A stretch of 31,232 bases of DNA from Psychrobacter sp. UBA5136 (GCF_002414005.1 NZ_DHYG01000050.1:1-31232), one strand, 5' to 3'. Positions 8,419-17,440 are shown, counted from the stretch's first letter. Numbers and translations are program-made. Notes: generated by a model from the letters alone, not told the origin.

Positions 8419-8449
8419 TTGACCAAAGTTTGCCCATGCGCGGTACAAT
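8419..8449 (+). promoter_or_regulatory. candidate sigma70 promoter of thrB
   Basis: TTGACC (8419-8424), 19-base spacer, TACAAT (8444-8449). Both hexamers match 5 of 6, but the spacer is long. The predicted start near 8456 leaves a leader of about 50 bases to the thrB ATG. Confidence 0.45.
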
Positions 8450-8505
8450 CACTGTCATTACCGTAGCCATTTACCTTCTTATTCCATTACCCTAAGTGAG
8501 ATGTC

Positions 8506-9753
8506 ATGTCCGTCTATACCCAGTTAACCGATGACCAGTTTGCCGCTTTTTGCCAGCGTTTTGGCGTGTCATTTGCGCGTGCCATTCCGATTACCCAAGG
8601 TATCAAAAACTCTAACTGGTTTATTCAGACGACTGATGATGTAGATGGCGCGCACTCTTATGTATTTACCTTATTTGAAGAGCGTCCACCAGAAGACATC
8701 GAAAAAATGGCGGTCATCCTCAATCAACTGGATGGTAAATTGCCAGTCGCCGCGCCGTTAGCATTGGTTGATTTAGGCGCTGATACCGATAAAAGCTATG
8801 TCATACGCTACGATAATAAAGCGATTACCTTGGTTCCTTGTCTGGCTGGCGCGCATCCACAGCAGACCACGCAAGCCATGTGTCATGAAATTGGTGCGGC
8901 GTTAGCGATGCTGCATGAAACCTTGCAAGCATTACAGCCTGCAGAAGAATATGGCGTGCCTTTATACCCATGGGCGGAAGTACGCGACCGTGAAACGCAA
9001 TTTATGCCCGGTGACGAAGCCAAACTGATGAGCGATATTTGGCGTGCTTACTCAGATTTGCCGCTTGCGACGTTGCCAAAAGGCTTATGCCATTTAGACA
9101 TGTTCGCTGATAATACCTTATGGGACTTATCGTTAAACAATAGCCAAAAAGGCGCAGCGCGCCTCACAGGCTTATTGGACTTTACCGAAGTCAGTGTTGA
9201 GCATTACGTGATGGATATTGCCATTACTGTTAATGATTTTTGTACGACGTGGGGTGACGCCGAGCAGGGCGAAACTGTCAACTTTGACCGCAGTAAAATG
9301 GCGGCTTTTTTACAAGGCTATGAGTCCAAACGCGCGCTTAATAACGACGAAAAACGCGCTTTACCAGTGATGCTCGCCAAAGCAGCGGTGATTTTTTGGC
9401 TATTGCGTTTAAACGTTATTCATTATAACCGTACCGAAGGGCGGACTGGCGATAATATCATGGTCAAAAATCCTGACCTGATGAAACGCTTAGCTGCGTA
9501 TCATTGGTCGCATGTTGAAAAAGCGCAAAATACGGTGTTTGTTTTAGAACATGCGCTATATAAAGATGATAATAAAGATAATGATGTCGAAGATTTTAAA
9601 TTAATCGGCGTATTTGCGTCTGAGCAACAAGCGCAAGCCGCTATAAATCAATTAAAATCACAACCTGGTTTTAAAGATTATCCAAACGGTTTCCATATTG
9701 ATGCTTATCCGCTAAATCAAATTAACTGGTCATCAGGTTTTGGCTTTTATTAA
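8506..9753 (+). CDS. thrB: homoserine kinase (ThrB type II) fused to a small C-terminal DUF7336-like domain
   Basis: Phosphorylates homoserine for threonine synthesis. This is the choline-kinase-like ThrB seen in Pseudomonas and relatives. GIKNSNWFI near residues 32-40 is the nucleotide-binding segment. CHLDMFADNTLWD holds the phosphotransferase signature (His196, Asp198, Asn203), and LLDFTEVSVEHYVMDIA supplies the metal-binding Asp. The kinase part ends near residue 340. Residues 343-415 are additional: they open with a hydrophobic strand (TVFVLEHAL), then a short Asp/Asn/Lys linker, DFKLIGVFASEQQAQAAINQLKSQPGFKDYP and an aromatic end. This pattern matches, from memory, small stand-alone proteins of the DUF7336 type. 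Kinases of this type are normally about 316-330 aa. The ATG has a weak GTGAG upstream. First gene of a three-gene plus-strand set. Confidence 0.92.
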   Translation: MSVYTQLTDDQFAAFCQRFGVSFARAIPITQGIKNSNWFIQTTDDVDGAHSYVFTLFEERPPEDIEKMAVILNQLDGKLPVAAPLALVDLGADTDKSYVIRYDNKAITLVPCLAGAHPQQTTQAMCHEIGAALAMLHETLQALQPAEEYGVPLYPWAEVRDRETQFMPGDEAKLMSDIWRAYSDLPLATLPKGLCHLDMFADNTLWDLSLNNSQKGAARLTGLLDFTEVSVEHYVMDIAITVNDFCTTWGDAEQGETVNFDRSKMAAFLQGYESKRALNNDEKRALPVMLAKAAVIFWLLRLNVIHYNRTEGRTGDNIMVKNPDLMKRLAAYHWSHVEKAQNTVFVLEHALYKDDNKDNDVEDFKLIGVFASEQQAQAAINQLKSQPGFKDYPNGFHIDAYPLNQINWSSGFGFY

Positions 9754-9800
9754 ATCCATTTGTATTAACAAGACCTTTAAATGTTTAAAAGGAATTTACC

Positions 9801-10112
9801 ATGACCGATCAAGTTGATAACTGGCACAAACTGGCGCGCTACGATACCAATATGCAAGGCGAGCTGCATGCCAATCTGCTGCGAAATAACGGCATTACGG
9901 TGTCTATGCAGCCACTGAGTGCGATGCCCGGCATGAATTCTGGGATTGTGTTGTGGATACAAGATACGGATTTGGCGCATGCGCAGCGTATTTTGGCAAA
10001 CATTGATACCGATGGGGCAACGCCTTATGAGATGTTTGATGAAACTTTGGAGGCTGCTTCAAGTTCTACCTTAAACCCTGCAAGAGATAACAATCACGGT
10101 GGTAAATTATAA
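9801..10112 (+). CDS. DUF2007-type putative signal-transducing protein
   Basis: A 103-aa soluble protein of unknown function. Residues about 8-72 have the pattern of DUF2007: WHKLARYDTNMQGELHANLLRNNGI (a helix following a ferredoxin-like strand), a Met/Pro-rich loop, then IVLWIQDTDLAHAQRIL. This looks like a small ACT/GlnB-like alpha-beta domain. The tail from about 75 is low-complexity. AAAAGGA lies ten bases before the ATG. It follows thrB by 47 bases, and the downstream amidotransferase starts on the base after its stop, so it sits within an operon. Family placement is from memory. Confidence 0.8.
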   Translation: MTDQVDNWHKLARYDTNMQGELHANLLRNNGITVSMQPLSAMPGMNSGIVLWIQDTDLAHAQRILANIDTDGATPYEMFDETLEAASSSTLNPARDNNHGGKL

Positions 10113-11021
10113 ATGTGTCAACTCTTAGGAATGAACTGTAATACCCCAACCGATATAGGTTTTAGCTTTGCAGGCTTTCGCCGTCGCGGCGGCATGACTG
10201 ATAGTCATGAAGACGGTTTTGGTATTGCGTTTTTTGAGCGTAGTGAATGCGCCAATAATGATAACACTGCCAATGCATCGACTGGTTTGCGACTGTTTCA
10301 TGACAATCATCCGAGCCACTTATCACCCGTGGCTGATTTGGTCAATAATTACCCAATCAAAGCGATGAACGTCATCGCCCATATCCGTAAAGCGACGCAA
10401 GGGCAGAACTGCTTGGCGAATACCCATCCTTTCGTCCGTGAAGTGTGGGGCGAGCAGTGGGTATTTGCCCATAATGGGCAGATGAATAGCGAATTTATCA
10501 AACGCTGTCAGCGCCTGCAGGATAATGGCAATGCCTCACATTGCCAGCCAGTCGGCAATACCGATTCTGAGATGGCGTTTTGCTACCTTGTTAATCGTCT
10601 AAAAAGCAGCTTTAAAACTCGCCCCGATGACCAAACGCTGTTTAACTTTTTAACCACTCAATGTCGCTATTTATCCGCCAACGGTTTGTTTAATTGCCTG
10701 ATATCAAATGGTCGATGGCAGCTGGCGTATGCGGGCAGTTTATTGTTTTATCTCACGCGTAAAGCGCCATTTGGTGAAGCAAAATTGGCAGATGATGATT
10801 TGGCAATTAATTTTGGCGACGTGACTACCGACACCGACAAGGTAACGATACTAGTCACCGTGCCACTGACTGAAAATGAAAAATGGCAGCAGCTGGCTGT
10901 CAATGAGTGCCTGATGTTTCAAGATGGCGATGTCATTTATAAAGACAGCCCAAGCCAGCGCAAGTTTTTAACCATTGATGAAGGCATTGCGGTAGCACGG
11001 GCGGTTGGGGCGAGTGTTTAG
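10113..11021 (+). CDS. class II glutamine amidotransferase, YafJ-like
   Basis: A 302-aa stand-alone glutaminase-fold (Ntn hydrolase) protein. It begins Met-Cys-Gln-Leu-Leu-Gly, so Cys2 would be the catalytic N-terminal nucleophile. GGMTDSHEDGFGIAFFE (near 28-44), HIRKATQG and HNGQM are the GATase type II signatures of the YafJ/EgtC-like group. There is no attached synthetase domain, and the true substrate is unknown. The ATG directly abuts the previous stop, with GGTGG upstream as a possible ribosome site. It is the last gene of the thrB set and converges with the ychJ-like gene 23 bases away. No clear terminator lies in that short gap. Confidence 0.9.
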   Translation: MCQLLGMNCNTPTDIGFSFAGFRRRGGMTDSHEDGFGIAFFERSECANNDNTANASTGLRLFHDNHPSHLSPVADLVNNYPIKAMNVIAHIRKATQGQNCLANTHPFVREVWGEQWVFAHNGQMNSEFIKRCQRLQDNGNASHCQPVGNTDSEMAFCYLVNRLKSSFKTRPDDQTLFNFLTTQCRYLSANGLFNCLISNGRWQLAYAGSLLFYLTRKAPFGEAKLADDDLAINFGDVTTDTDKVTILVTVPLTENEKWQQLAVNECLMFQDGDVIYKDSPSQRKFLTIDEGIAVARAVGASV

Positions 11022-11044
11022 GGTTAGCGGATATTTTATGTTAA

Positions 11045-11611
11045 TTAAATATACAGACCACAACACCTCTTAAACTTCTCACCTGAGCCACAAATACACG
11101 GCTGTTTTTGTGTAACAGACATAGAAACAGTCGGGTCGAGGAAATACCAGCGCGCATCCTTATTGGTTTTGTCTGCTACTTTTACAAAAGCAGATAATTC
11201 ATGATGTGCTTGTAAATCCTCATCCGTCTTAAAATACGCTTTAAACTCAACCTGCGCATGACGTTTGCCAAGTTTTGGTATGTGTTCGATGATTTTTAAT
11301 CCTGCCCAATTCATCTCTCTTGCCCAGCTTTCAATTGCCTGAGTGTCTAGCAAGTTTTGCTGCGCAGGCAGGGTGGTTTTGACGATATAATCTGGCTTAA
11401 CTAAGACAAAGGCGCTATAACGCGTGCGCATAAGACGCTCAGCTGATTCTGCCTTTACACTGTTAGTTTTATCGGCTTCTTGACTTAAAACATTTTGACT
11501 TAAAGAACTGTCATGATACGGCTGACAGCAATCTTTATAAAGTAGCGCGGCGCCGATAGCATCTGAGGCTGGGTTAATTTGGCAAGGACAAACTTGTAAA
11601 TTAGGTAGCAT
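11045..11611 (-). CDS. YchJ-like SEC-C motif protein (UPF0225)
   Basis: A 188-aa soluble protein with a cysteine-rich zinc-binding motif at each end. Near the N-terminus are CPCQ and KDCCQPYH; at the C-terminus is CICGSGEKFKRCCG (SEC-C). The middle RLMRTRYSAFVLVKPDYIVKTT and the NWAGLKIIEH block are the NTF2-like fold of the YchJ family. The insert between the first motif and ERLMRTRYSAF (about residues 36-57) is Ser/Lys-rich and longer than in the Escherichia coli protein (about 152 aa). No biochemical role is firmly known. The membrane gene lies 43 bases upstream on the same strand, so they may be co-transcribed. Confidence 0.9.
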   Translation of the reverse strand: MLPNLQVCPCQINPASDAIGAALLYKDCCQPYHDSSLSQNVLSQEADKTNSVKAESAERLMRTRYSAFVLVKPDYIVKTTLPAQQNLLDTQAIESWAREMNWAGLKIIEHIPKLGKRHAQVEFKAYFKTDEDLQAHHELSAFVKVADKTNKDARWYFLDPTVSMSVTQKQPCICGSGEKFKRCCGLYI

Positions 11612-11654
11612 AGTTTACTCGGATTATCATTTTGAATTTAGTGACATTTATACG

Positions 11655-12371
11655 TTAACGCTGCATATTCTTTATCATCTCAGGCAGTATGCCGACTTTT
11701 AGCTGCGCCCAAGGCGCCGGATCACTGAGCTGCTGCCAAAACGGCTCAAAAGGCGGCGCAAAATAGACCAATAACGCTAAAATAACGTACAAGAGCAAAT
11801 ACCACCATTTGTCTTTGTGCTGATAAAACTTCATTGCCGTGCCCGATGAGCGTTTTAGCTTCATGTTAGATAAATTCACGCTATAAATCTCATCCAGTGC
11901 CAAGTGTACCAGCGCGCCGCCAAATAAAAATAGTCCGTAAAACCAGCTCACCGTTAATGACAGATGCAAGATATCATAGCTTACATAAGTCAGCGCCAAG
12001 CCTAATATTGCCATGTAAGGGACGGAGTGAATCACGCCGCGGTGCACGGTCATGTTGGTAAAAATCGAGAACACCGCATAACGCATAAAGCCGTAACCGG
12101 CCAGCCATAACACGATCAACGCCAATAAACTCAGCTCACTGCGCCAGTGCATGACCAAACCAAAGGCAAAAACAAAAGAGGTGATGTTAAAGCCAAGTTT
12201 AATCGGCGTTGAATGATCAGAATCCAAATCAGGCAGCAATCCGCCAATGGTGCCGAGCGCCACGCACATCAAAAACCCTGAATCATCGAGCAATCCAGCT
12301 TTATAAATCGTTAAACTCATCGTACCACTGACCATAAAGGCGGTATTTAAGTGGGTATTAAAATTTGCCAT
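11655..12371 (-). CDS. YdjM/DUF457-type membrane protein (putative metal-dependent hydrolase)
   Basis: A 238-aa multi-pass inner-membrane protein. Motifs shared with the YdjM (DUF457) family: NTHLNTAF at the start (His7), GGLLPDLDSDHS near residues 42-53, HRGVIHSVPY in the middle and LVHLALDEIYSVN near 155-167. The His/Asp residues suggest metal binding next to the membrane, but a hydrolase activity is only annotation tradition. About five to six hydrophobic helices are visible. GATGAG lies five bases before the ATG. It is divergent from the DUF3025 gene with 114 bases between. I looked for a LexA-type site, since ydjM is SOS-controlled in Escherichia coli, and saw none I would claim. Confidence 0.85.
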   Translation of the reverse strand: MANFNTHLNTAFMVSGTMSLTIYKAGLLDDSGFLMCVALGTIGGLLPDLDSDHSTPIKLGFNITSFVFAFGLVMHWRSELSLLALIVLWLAGYGFMRYAVFSIFTNMTVHRGVIHSVPYMAILGLALTYVSYDILHLSLTVSWFYGLFLFGGALVHLALDEIYSVNLSNMKLKRSSGTAMKFYQHKDKWWYLLLYVILALLVYFAPPFEPFWQQLSDPAPWAQLKVGILPEMIKNMQR

Positions 12372-12485
12372 AAAAACTCATCAATAAATAGCGCGCGAAA
12401 CCAGCGTTTCGAGCGGCTCGTCTAGCCGTAAAAAAGCGCTCCATGATACCATAGCGTAGCCATACCGCTAACCGAGATACCCAAT

Positions 12486-13487
12486 ATGACTGCCACCAAC
12501 TTATCCAGCACACTTCATTCTGACATCCATTTTGAGCATCCGTCTGCATTTGCCAATAGCCTTGATAGCAGCTTTGCTATGATTGACTGGCAAGCGCCTT
12601 GGCTTTGTCATTTGCATCAATTGAGCTACCTAAGTAAAACCATTCGCCAACTCAGTACGGTAAAAGCTGATAGTTCTAATACTGCCAAAATTGAAAAGAC
12701 ACCTGATATTATTGCCAAGGTGTTAAACACGGCGCTGCAGCAGCAAAGTGAGCGCACCCAACAGCCACTACCGCAAACCAAACCTTCGCTGAACAATCAA
12801 ACGCAAACCTTACGATTTGTCTCGCAAGATGCGCTGCCAGAGGGGGAAGCGTACGAGAGCTTTATTGGCACTACAGGCAACATTCCGACGCGAGATAATT
12901 TGCACGATTTATTTAACGGTAGCATTTGGCTAACCTTCCCAAAGACTAAGGCGCTGCTGAATTATTATCACATGAATGAAATTGCGGTGCAGGGAATTGG
13001 CGGCAGTCGCGGGCGTGTGCGCGATACCATTACCGTCTTTGATGAAAACGGCGCAGTGCTGGTCACGGCCGACCCTAGCATTGGTGAGGCGTTGGTAGGT
13101 TTTGATTGGCAGGGCAGTTTGGTAAATCCGCGTGACAAATGGGATAACCCAAAGCAGCTTAACAGTGGTGCTCAGGCTGCGGTTTATATTTTTGGTCATG
13201 CATTGCTAGAAAAGCTTATACAGCCGCGCAAAGCATTGTGCGCCCATAGTATCGTGATCAATGTCACGCAAGATTTTTTTGCCTTATCATTGCCTGAGCG
13301 CCTGCGCTATTTAGATCAAAAAGTTGCGGATTATATGGACGCCTTATTATCCCAACCAGAGGTCACACCGCGCAAACTGTCTCCCTTACCCATTTTGGGA
13401 GTGCCGCATTTTTGGGTAGCAAATAGCACTGTCAGCTTTTATGACGATAGCCACGTATTTCGTAGTGGTCGCCGCCGTCAAACTTAG
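12486..13487 (+). CDS. DUF3025 family protein
   Basis: A 333-aa protein of unknown function, probably cytosolic (no signal peptide or membrane helix). The region from about residue 120 has the DUF3025 layout: LHDLFNGSIWLTFPKTKALLN, then RDTITVFDENGAVLVTAD, a Trp-Gln-Gly-Ser segment, YIFGHALLEKLIQPRKALCAHSI, and a last part ending LPILGVPHFW. The N-terminal 110 residues are less conserved and contain a Gln/Ser-rich stretch near 75-105. It is divergent from the DUF457 gene and 306 bases before aconitase, so it appears to be a single-gene unit. The ATG has only a weak Shine-Dalgarno (GAGAT). Confidence 0.82.
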   Translation: MTATNLSSTLHSDIHFEHPSAFANSLDSSFAMIDWQAPWLCHLHQLSYLSKTIRQLSTVKADSSNTAKIEKTPDIIAKVLNTALQQQSERTQQPLPQTKPSLNNQTQTLRFVSQDALPEGEAYESFIGTTGNIPTRDNLHDLFNGSIWLTFPKTKALLNYYHMNEIAVQGIGGSRGRVRDTITVFDENGAVLVTADPSIGEALVGFDWQGSLVNPRDKWDNPKQLNSGAQAAVYIFGHALLEKLIQPRKALCAHSIVINVTQDFFALSLPERLRYLDQKVADYMDALLSQPEVTPRKLSPLPILGVPHFWVANSTVSFYDDSHVFRSGRRRQT

Positions 13488-13793
13488 AAGACAGTAGGAA
13501 ACAAGCGCGCACTTTGCCAGTTAATCGTTAAAGCGTAACCGCTAAAGCATTGCTATGTTTACGATTGTGCCACGATTCAACACCATCTAGACGTTAACAA
13601 AACGCAGGTTATTTGCTATGGTAAAGACATTAGCGTTACCTCCAACCATTTAGTTTAACTGCTTCATTTTAAAAAGAATTAAACCACCACTATTTAGCCA
13701 CCAGTCATCAGCATAAATGCTTATACATTGATAGTCATATTGATTTAAAACTAAGTCATGTTTAGGATCTATAACAACGATAAGGAAGCTACC
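13488..13793. other. spacer between the DUF3025 gene and acnA
   Basis: A 306-base AT-rich stretch. It holds a candidate promoter for acnA (13594-13622) and the acnA ribosome site (AAGGA near 13782). I see no clear terminator for the upstream gene, no RNA gene and no credible small protein. Confidence 0.5.
13594..13622 (+). promoter_or_regulatory. candidate sigma70 promoter of acnA
   Basis: TTAACA (13594-13599), 17-base spacer, TATGGT (13617-13622). Optimal spacing but only 5/6 and 4/6 matches. It would give a leader of roughly 165 bases before the acnA ATG. Confidence 0.3.
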
Positions 13794-16580
13794 ATGAGTG
13801 ATATTTTTAATGTAAAAGACACGATCGAAGTCGCGGGCAAGAAGCATGCTTACTATAGCTTGCCGAAGCTGACCGACACTTACGAGAACATCAGCACCCT
13901 GCCATTTTGTATGAAAATCGTCTTAGAAAATCTACTACGCAATGAAGACGACGGCCAGTCTGTCGGTAAAAATCATATGGAAGCCGTGGCCAATTGGGAC
14001 GCGGGCGCAGAAGCGTCAAAAGAGATCGCCTTTATGCCAGCGCGTGTGGTTTTGCAGGATTTCACTGGCGTACCATCGGTTGTGGACTTGGCTGCGATGC
14101 GCGATGCGGTGGTTGAGCTTGGCGGCCGCGCTGAGCAAATTAACCCATTTATCCCTAGTGAACTGGTCGTTGACCACTCGGTACAGGTCGATGCCTATGG
14201 CCGCGAGGATGCGTTAGATTTAAACGAAAAAATTGAATTTAAACGTAATAACGAGCGTTATGAATTTTTACATTGGGGCAAAAATGCCTTTAAAAACTTC
14301 GTCGTGGTACCACCAGCGACCGGTATTGTGCATCAGGTTAACCTTGAGTATTTAGCGCGCGTCGTGATGGCGGCTGAAGTCGATGGTGAACTGATGGCTT
14401 ATCCAGATACGGTGTTTGGTACGGACAGTCATACCACGATGATTAATGGTATTGGCGTCCTCGGTTGGGGCGTCGGCGGCATCGAAGCAGAAGCGGCGAT
14501 GCTCGGTCAACCGTCCTCTATGCTAATCCCGCAAGTGGTCGGTTTTGAGCTGACGGGTAAACTTAGTGAGGGCGTTACTGCAACAGATTTGGTATTGCGT
14601 GTCGTTGAGATGCTGCGGGCGCATGGGGTGGTCGGCAAATTTGTCGAATTCTACGGCGAAGGCTTGCACAGCATGCCGCTTGCTGACCGTGCCACGATTG
14701 CCAACATGTCGCCAGAATATGGCGCAACTTGCGGTATTTTCCCAATTGACCAAATGGCGATTGATTATCTGCGTCTATCAGGTCGTGATGAAGCGCAAAT
14801 CGAGTTGGTTGAAAAGTATGCCAAGGCGCAAGGTTTATGGCACGATGCCAATACGCCAGCCGCTACTTACTCAAGCAAACTAGAGCTTGATTTATCATCG
14901 GTGAAGCCTGCGCTTGCCGGTCCAAACTTGCCACAGCAGCGTATCAATTTGTCTGATATGCACGAAAAATTTGGCGAAACCTTAGAAAAAATGACCAAAG
15001 ACCGTAAGTCGGAGATTGATGGTAAGGTGCGCTTTGACCAAGAAGGTGCCCAGCAAGAACAGGCAAATAGACTGTATGCTAAGCCTAATGTGTTCTCTGA
15101 TGTTAATATCAATGAAAAGATGCATAAGCTACGCGACGGTTCTGTCGTCATCGCGGCGATTACTTCTTGTACCAATACTTCAAACCCTGCGGTCATGATT
15201 GGCGCGGGCTTGGTGGCAAAAAAAGCCGCGGCAAAAGGGTTAAAAGCCAAGCCTTGGGTCAAAACTTCATTGGCGCCAGGATCAAAAGTAGTGACGGACT
15301 ACCTTGAAAAAACCAAACTCATGGATGAGCTAGAAAAAACCGGTTTTTATCTGGTGGGTTATGGTTGTACCACGTGTATCGGTAACTCAGGACCACTGCT
15401 CGAAAGTATCGAGCAAGGTATCGAAGAAAACGATTTGGTTGCTGCTGCGGTGTTATCTGGTAACCGTAACTTTGAGGGTCGTATTCACTCCCACGTAAAA
15501 GCCAGTTATCTGGCGTCGCCGCCGCTTGTCGTTGCTTATGCGCTGGCGGGTACGGTAGATATTGACTTAACCACGCAACCACTAGGGCAAGATCAAGACG
15601 GCAACGATGTCTATCTAAAAGACATTTGGCCGACGTCAGATGAGATTAATGAGCTGATTGCCAATAATATTGATGCGGATATGTTCCGCAAAAATTACGG
15701 TGAAGTATTCGATGGTAGTAAAGAGTGGAATGCCATTAGCTCAGCAGATAGCCAGTTGTACCCATGGAGCGAAGAATCTACTTACATCAAAAACCCACCA
15801 TTCTTTGATGGGATGACCATGGAGCCAGAAGGTATTCCTGATATCGAAGGCGCACGTATCTTGGGTCTATTTGGTGATTCAATCACCACCGACCACATCT
15901 CGCCAGCCGGTAATATCGCTCCAGATTCGCCAGCAGGCCGCTACTTGCAAGAACGCGGTGTGATGCAAGCCGACTTTAACAGCTATGGCTCACGCCGTGG
16001 TAATGATGCCGTGATGACGCGCGGTACGTTTGCCAATATCCGGATCAAAAACCAGATGATGGGCGGCAAAGAGGGTGGTTATACTTACTACTTTAAAGAC
16101 GACAGCGCGACGCTACAAGATGGTGAAGAAATGGCCATTTATGATGCGGCGATGAAGTATAAAGAAGACGGCCGTCCGCTCGTGGTCATTGGTGGTATGG
16201 AGTATGGTTCAGGTTCAAGCCGAGACTGGGCTGCCAAAGGCACCATTTTACTTGGCGTCAAAGCGGTATTGACCAGCTCATTCGAGCGTATTCACCGTTC
16301 AAACCTAGTCGGTATGGGCGTCCTGCCCCTGACCTTTAAAGACGATGAAAATGCCGATACTTATCATCTAGATGGTTCTGAAGTGCTAAGTATCACAGGC
16401 CTTGATAATGGCGAAAGTAAAACCGCAACAGTCACGGCGACACGTGCCGATGGCTCAACTGAAACCTTTGAGGTAAACGTCATGCTCCAGACACCAAAAG
16501 AGCGCGAATACGTGCGTCATGGCGGCGTATTGCACTATGTACTACGTCAATTGGCAGCTGAGAGTAAAGACACTGCGTAA
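13794..16580 (+). CDS. acnA: aconitate hydratase A
   Basis: TCA-cycle enzyme interconverting citrate and isocitrate with a [4Fe-4S] cluster. In the 928-aa reading the three cluster ligands are Cys459 (in ITSCTNTSNP), Cys525 and Cys528 (in GYGCTTCIGNSG). GTDSHTTMINGIGVLGWGVGG and the C-terminal swivel-domain segments GSGSSRDWAAKGT and SFERIHRSNLVGMGVLPL place it in the AcnA/IRP1 type rather than AcnB. I use the ATG at 13794, preceded by AAGGA, and reject an in-frame ATG at 13758 that adds 12 residues without a ribosome site. It is somewhat longer than the usual 890-910 aa, with extra charged residues near 385-430. It stands alone, with a strong terminator after it. Confidence 0.97.
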   Translation: MSDIFNVKDTIEVAGKKHAYYSLPKLTDTYENISTLPFCMKIVLENLLRNEDDGQSVGKNHMEAVANWDAGAEASKEIAFMPARVVLQDFTGVPSVVDLAAMRDAVVELGGRAEQINPFIPSELVVDHSVQVDAYGREDALDLNEKIEFKRNNERYEFLHWGKNAFKNFVVVPPATGIVHQVNLEYLARVVMAAEVDGELMAYPDTVFGTDSHTTMINGIGVLGWGVGGIEAEAAMLGQPSSMLIPQVVGFELTGKLSEGVTATDLVLRVVEMLRAHGVVGKFVEFYGEGLHSMPLADRATIANMSPEYGATCGIFPIDQMAIDYLRLSGRDEAQIELVEKYAKAQGLWHDANTPAATYSSKLELDLSSVKPALAGPNLPQQRINLSDMHEKFGETLEKMTKDRKSEIDGKVRFDQEGAQQEQANRLYAKPNVFSDVNINEKMHKLRDGSVVIAAITSCTNTSNPAVMIGAGLVAKKAAAKGLKAKPWVKTSLAPGSKVVTDYLEKTKLMDELEKTGFYLVGYGCTTCIGNSGPLLESIEQGIEENDLVAAAVLSGNRNFEGRIHSHVKASYLASPPLVVAYALAGTVDIDLTTQPLGQDQDGNDVYLKDIWPTSDEINELIANNIDADMFRKNYGEVFDGSKEWNAISSADSQLYPWSEESTYIKNPPFFDGMTMEPEGIPDIEGARILGLFGDSITTDHISPAGNIAPDSPAGRYLQERGVMQADFNSYGSRRGNDAVMTRGTFANIRIKNQMMGGKEGGYTYYFKDDSATLQDGEEMAIYDAAMKYKEDGRPLVVIGGMEYGSGSSRDWAAKGTILLGVKAVLTSSFERIHRSNLVGMGVLPLTFKDDENADTYHLDGSEVLSITGLDNGESKTATVTATRADGSTETFEVNVMLQTPKEREYVRHGGVLHYVLRQLAAESKDTA

Positions 16581-16603
16581 CGGTTAATTAAGCTTAGTAT
16601 GAT

Positions 16604-16643
16604 AAAAAGCCCAACCTCAGTAAAATAGGGATTGGGCTTTTTT
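16604..16643 (+). terminator. bidirectional rho-independent terminator, acnA / lysE-type gene
   Basis: AAAAAGCCCAA (604-614) pairs with TTGGGCTTTTT (632 onward), followed by a T-run on the plus strand. The A-run at the left gives a U-run on the minus strand too. It sits between the acnA stop and the stop of the convergent transporter gene, so it can end both transcripts. Confidence 0.88.
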
Positions 16644-16678
16644 ATGCAGAATGCTTTTTTAATTCGTTATTTTTACCT

Positions 16679-17329
16679 TTAACCCTTCTCAGTCAACAGC
16701 TTAATCCCTAAGCCGATAAATACCACACCGCTTATTCTATTTAACATCACTTCGATAGTAGGGTTTTTTCTGAGCTTTGCACTGAACTTTGACGCCAGTA
16801 ATGCCAAACACAAGCACCATATAAAGCCCGTTAGCGCAAAGGTTAAACCTAAAAGTAAAAAGGACAATGTGCTATGTGTATAGCTAGGATTGATAAATTG
16901 CGGAAAGAAAGCTAAGAAAAACAAAGCAACTTTTGGATTAAAAGTATTGGTCAGCACCCCTTGTTTATAAATTTGCCCATAATCTAAAACGCTAGCAAGC
17001 GTATGGTCATTTACCGGTAAGTTATCGGCTATTAGTCCATCTTGTTTCGTGATAAGCATCTTAAGGCCCAAATAGCCCAAATAGCTGGCGCCAATATATT
17101 TAACAATCATAAACGCTGTCGGGGAGTTGGCAAGTAAGACGGACAAGCCCAGTGCGGCTAATAAGGTGTGCACTAAAATACCTGAGATAATACCCAGCAC
17201 AGAATAAAACCCAGCCGTTTGCCCTTGTGAGACACTGCGGGTAATAATATACATGCTATCGCTGCCGGGGGTTAGGTTTAACAAAATCGCCGCCATGACA
17301 AACCCTAGATAGTTCTCAATACCAAACAT
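16679..17329 (-). CDS. LysE/RhtB-family amino-acid exporter
   Basis: Inner-membrane exporter of the LysE superfamily. It has about six hydrophobic segments and the N-terminal RhtB-type block FGIENYLGFVMAAILLNLTPG, followed by a Ser-Gln-Gly segment and GFYSVLGIISGILVHTLLAALGLS. Later comes TNTFNPKVALFFLAFFPQFI, the second family hallmark. In the signature usually read as TPGPD, the second Pro is Ser here (TPGSD). I start at the ATG at 17329 (216 aa) because AAAAGG is about ten bases upstream; an ATG at 17338 would have the ribosome site touching it. The substrate cannot be told from sequence. Converges with acnA across a shared terminator. Confidence 0.88.
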   Translation of the reverse strand: MFGIENYLGFVMAAILLNLTPGSDSMYIITRSVSQGQTAGFYSVLGIISGILVHTLLAALGLSVLLANSPTAFMIVKYIGASYLGYLGLKMLITKQDGLIADNLPVNDHTLASVLDYGQIYKQGVLTNTFNPKVALFFLAFFPQFINPSYTHSTLSFLLLGLTFALTGFIWCLCLALLASKFSAKLRKNPTIEVMLNRISGVVFIGLGIKLLTEKG

Positions 17330-17440
17330 CGCTGGCATACCTTTTAGATAATAGAAGCAACGCTTAGTATAGGTTTGAGCAAAACAATATGTCCAGCTTT
17401 ATAGCTTTTAAAAGCGCCTATCAATAAAAATGGCTAGGCG

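Noticed and set aside
12372..12485. LexA operator in front of the YdjM-like gene
   Set aside because: No CTG-N10-CAG type palindrome found in the divergent spacer.
13650..13847. Minus-strand frame of 65 codons overlapping the acnA start
   Set aside because: Overlaps the acnA ribosome site and first codons on the opposite strand; no family resemblance.
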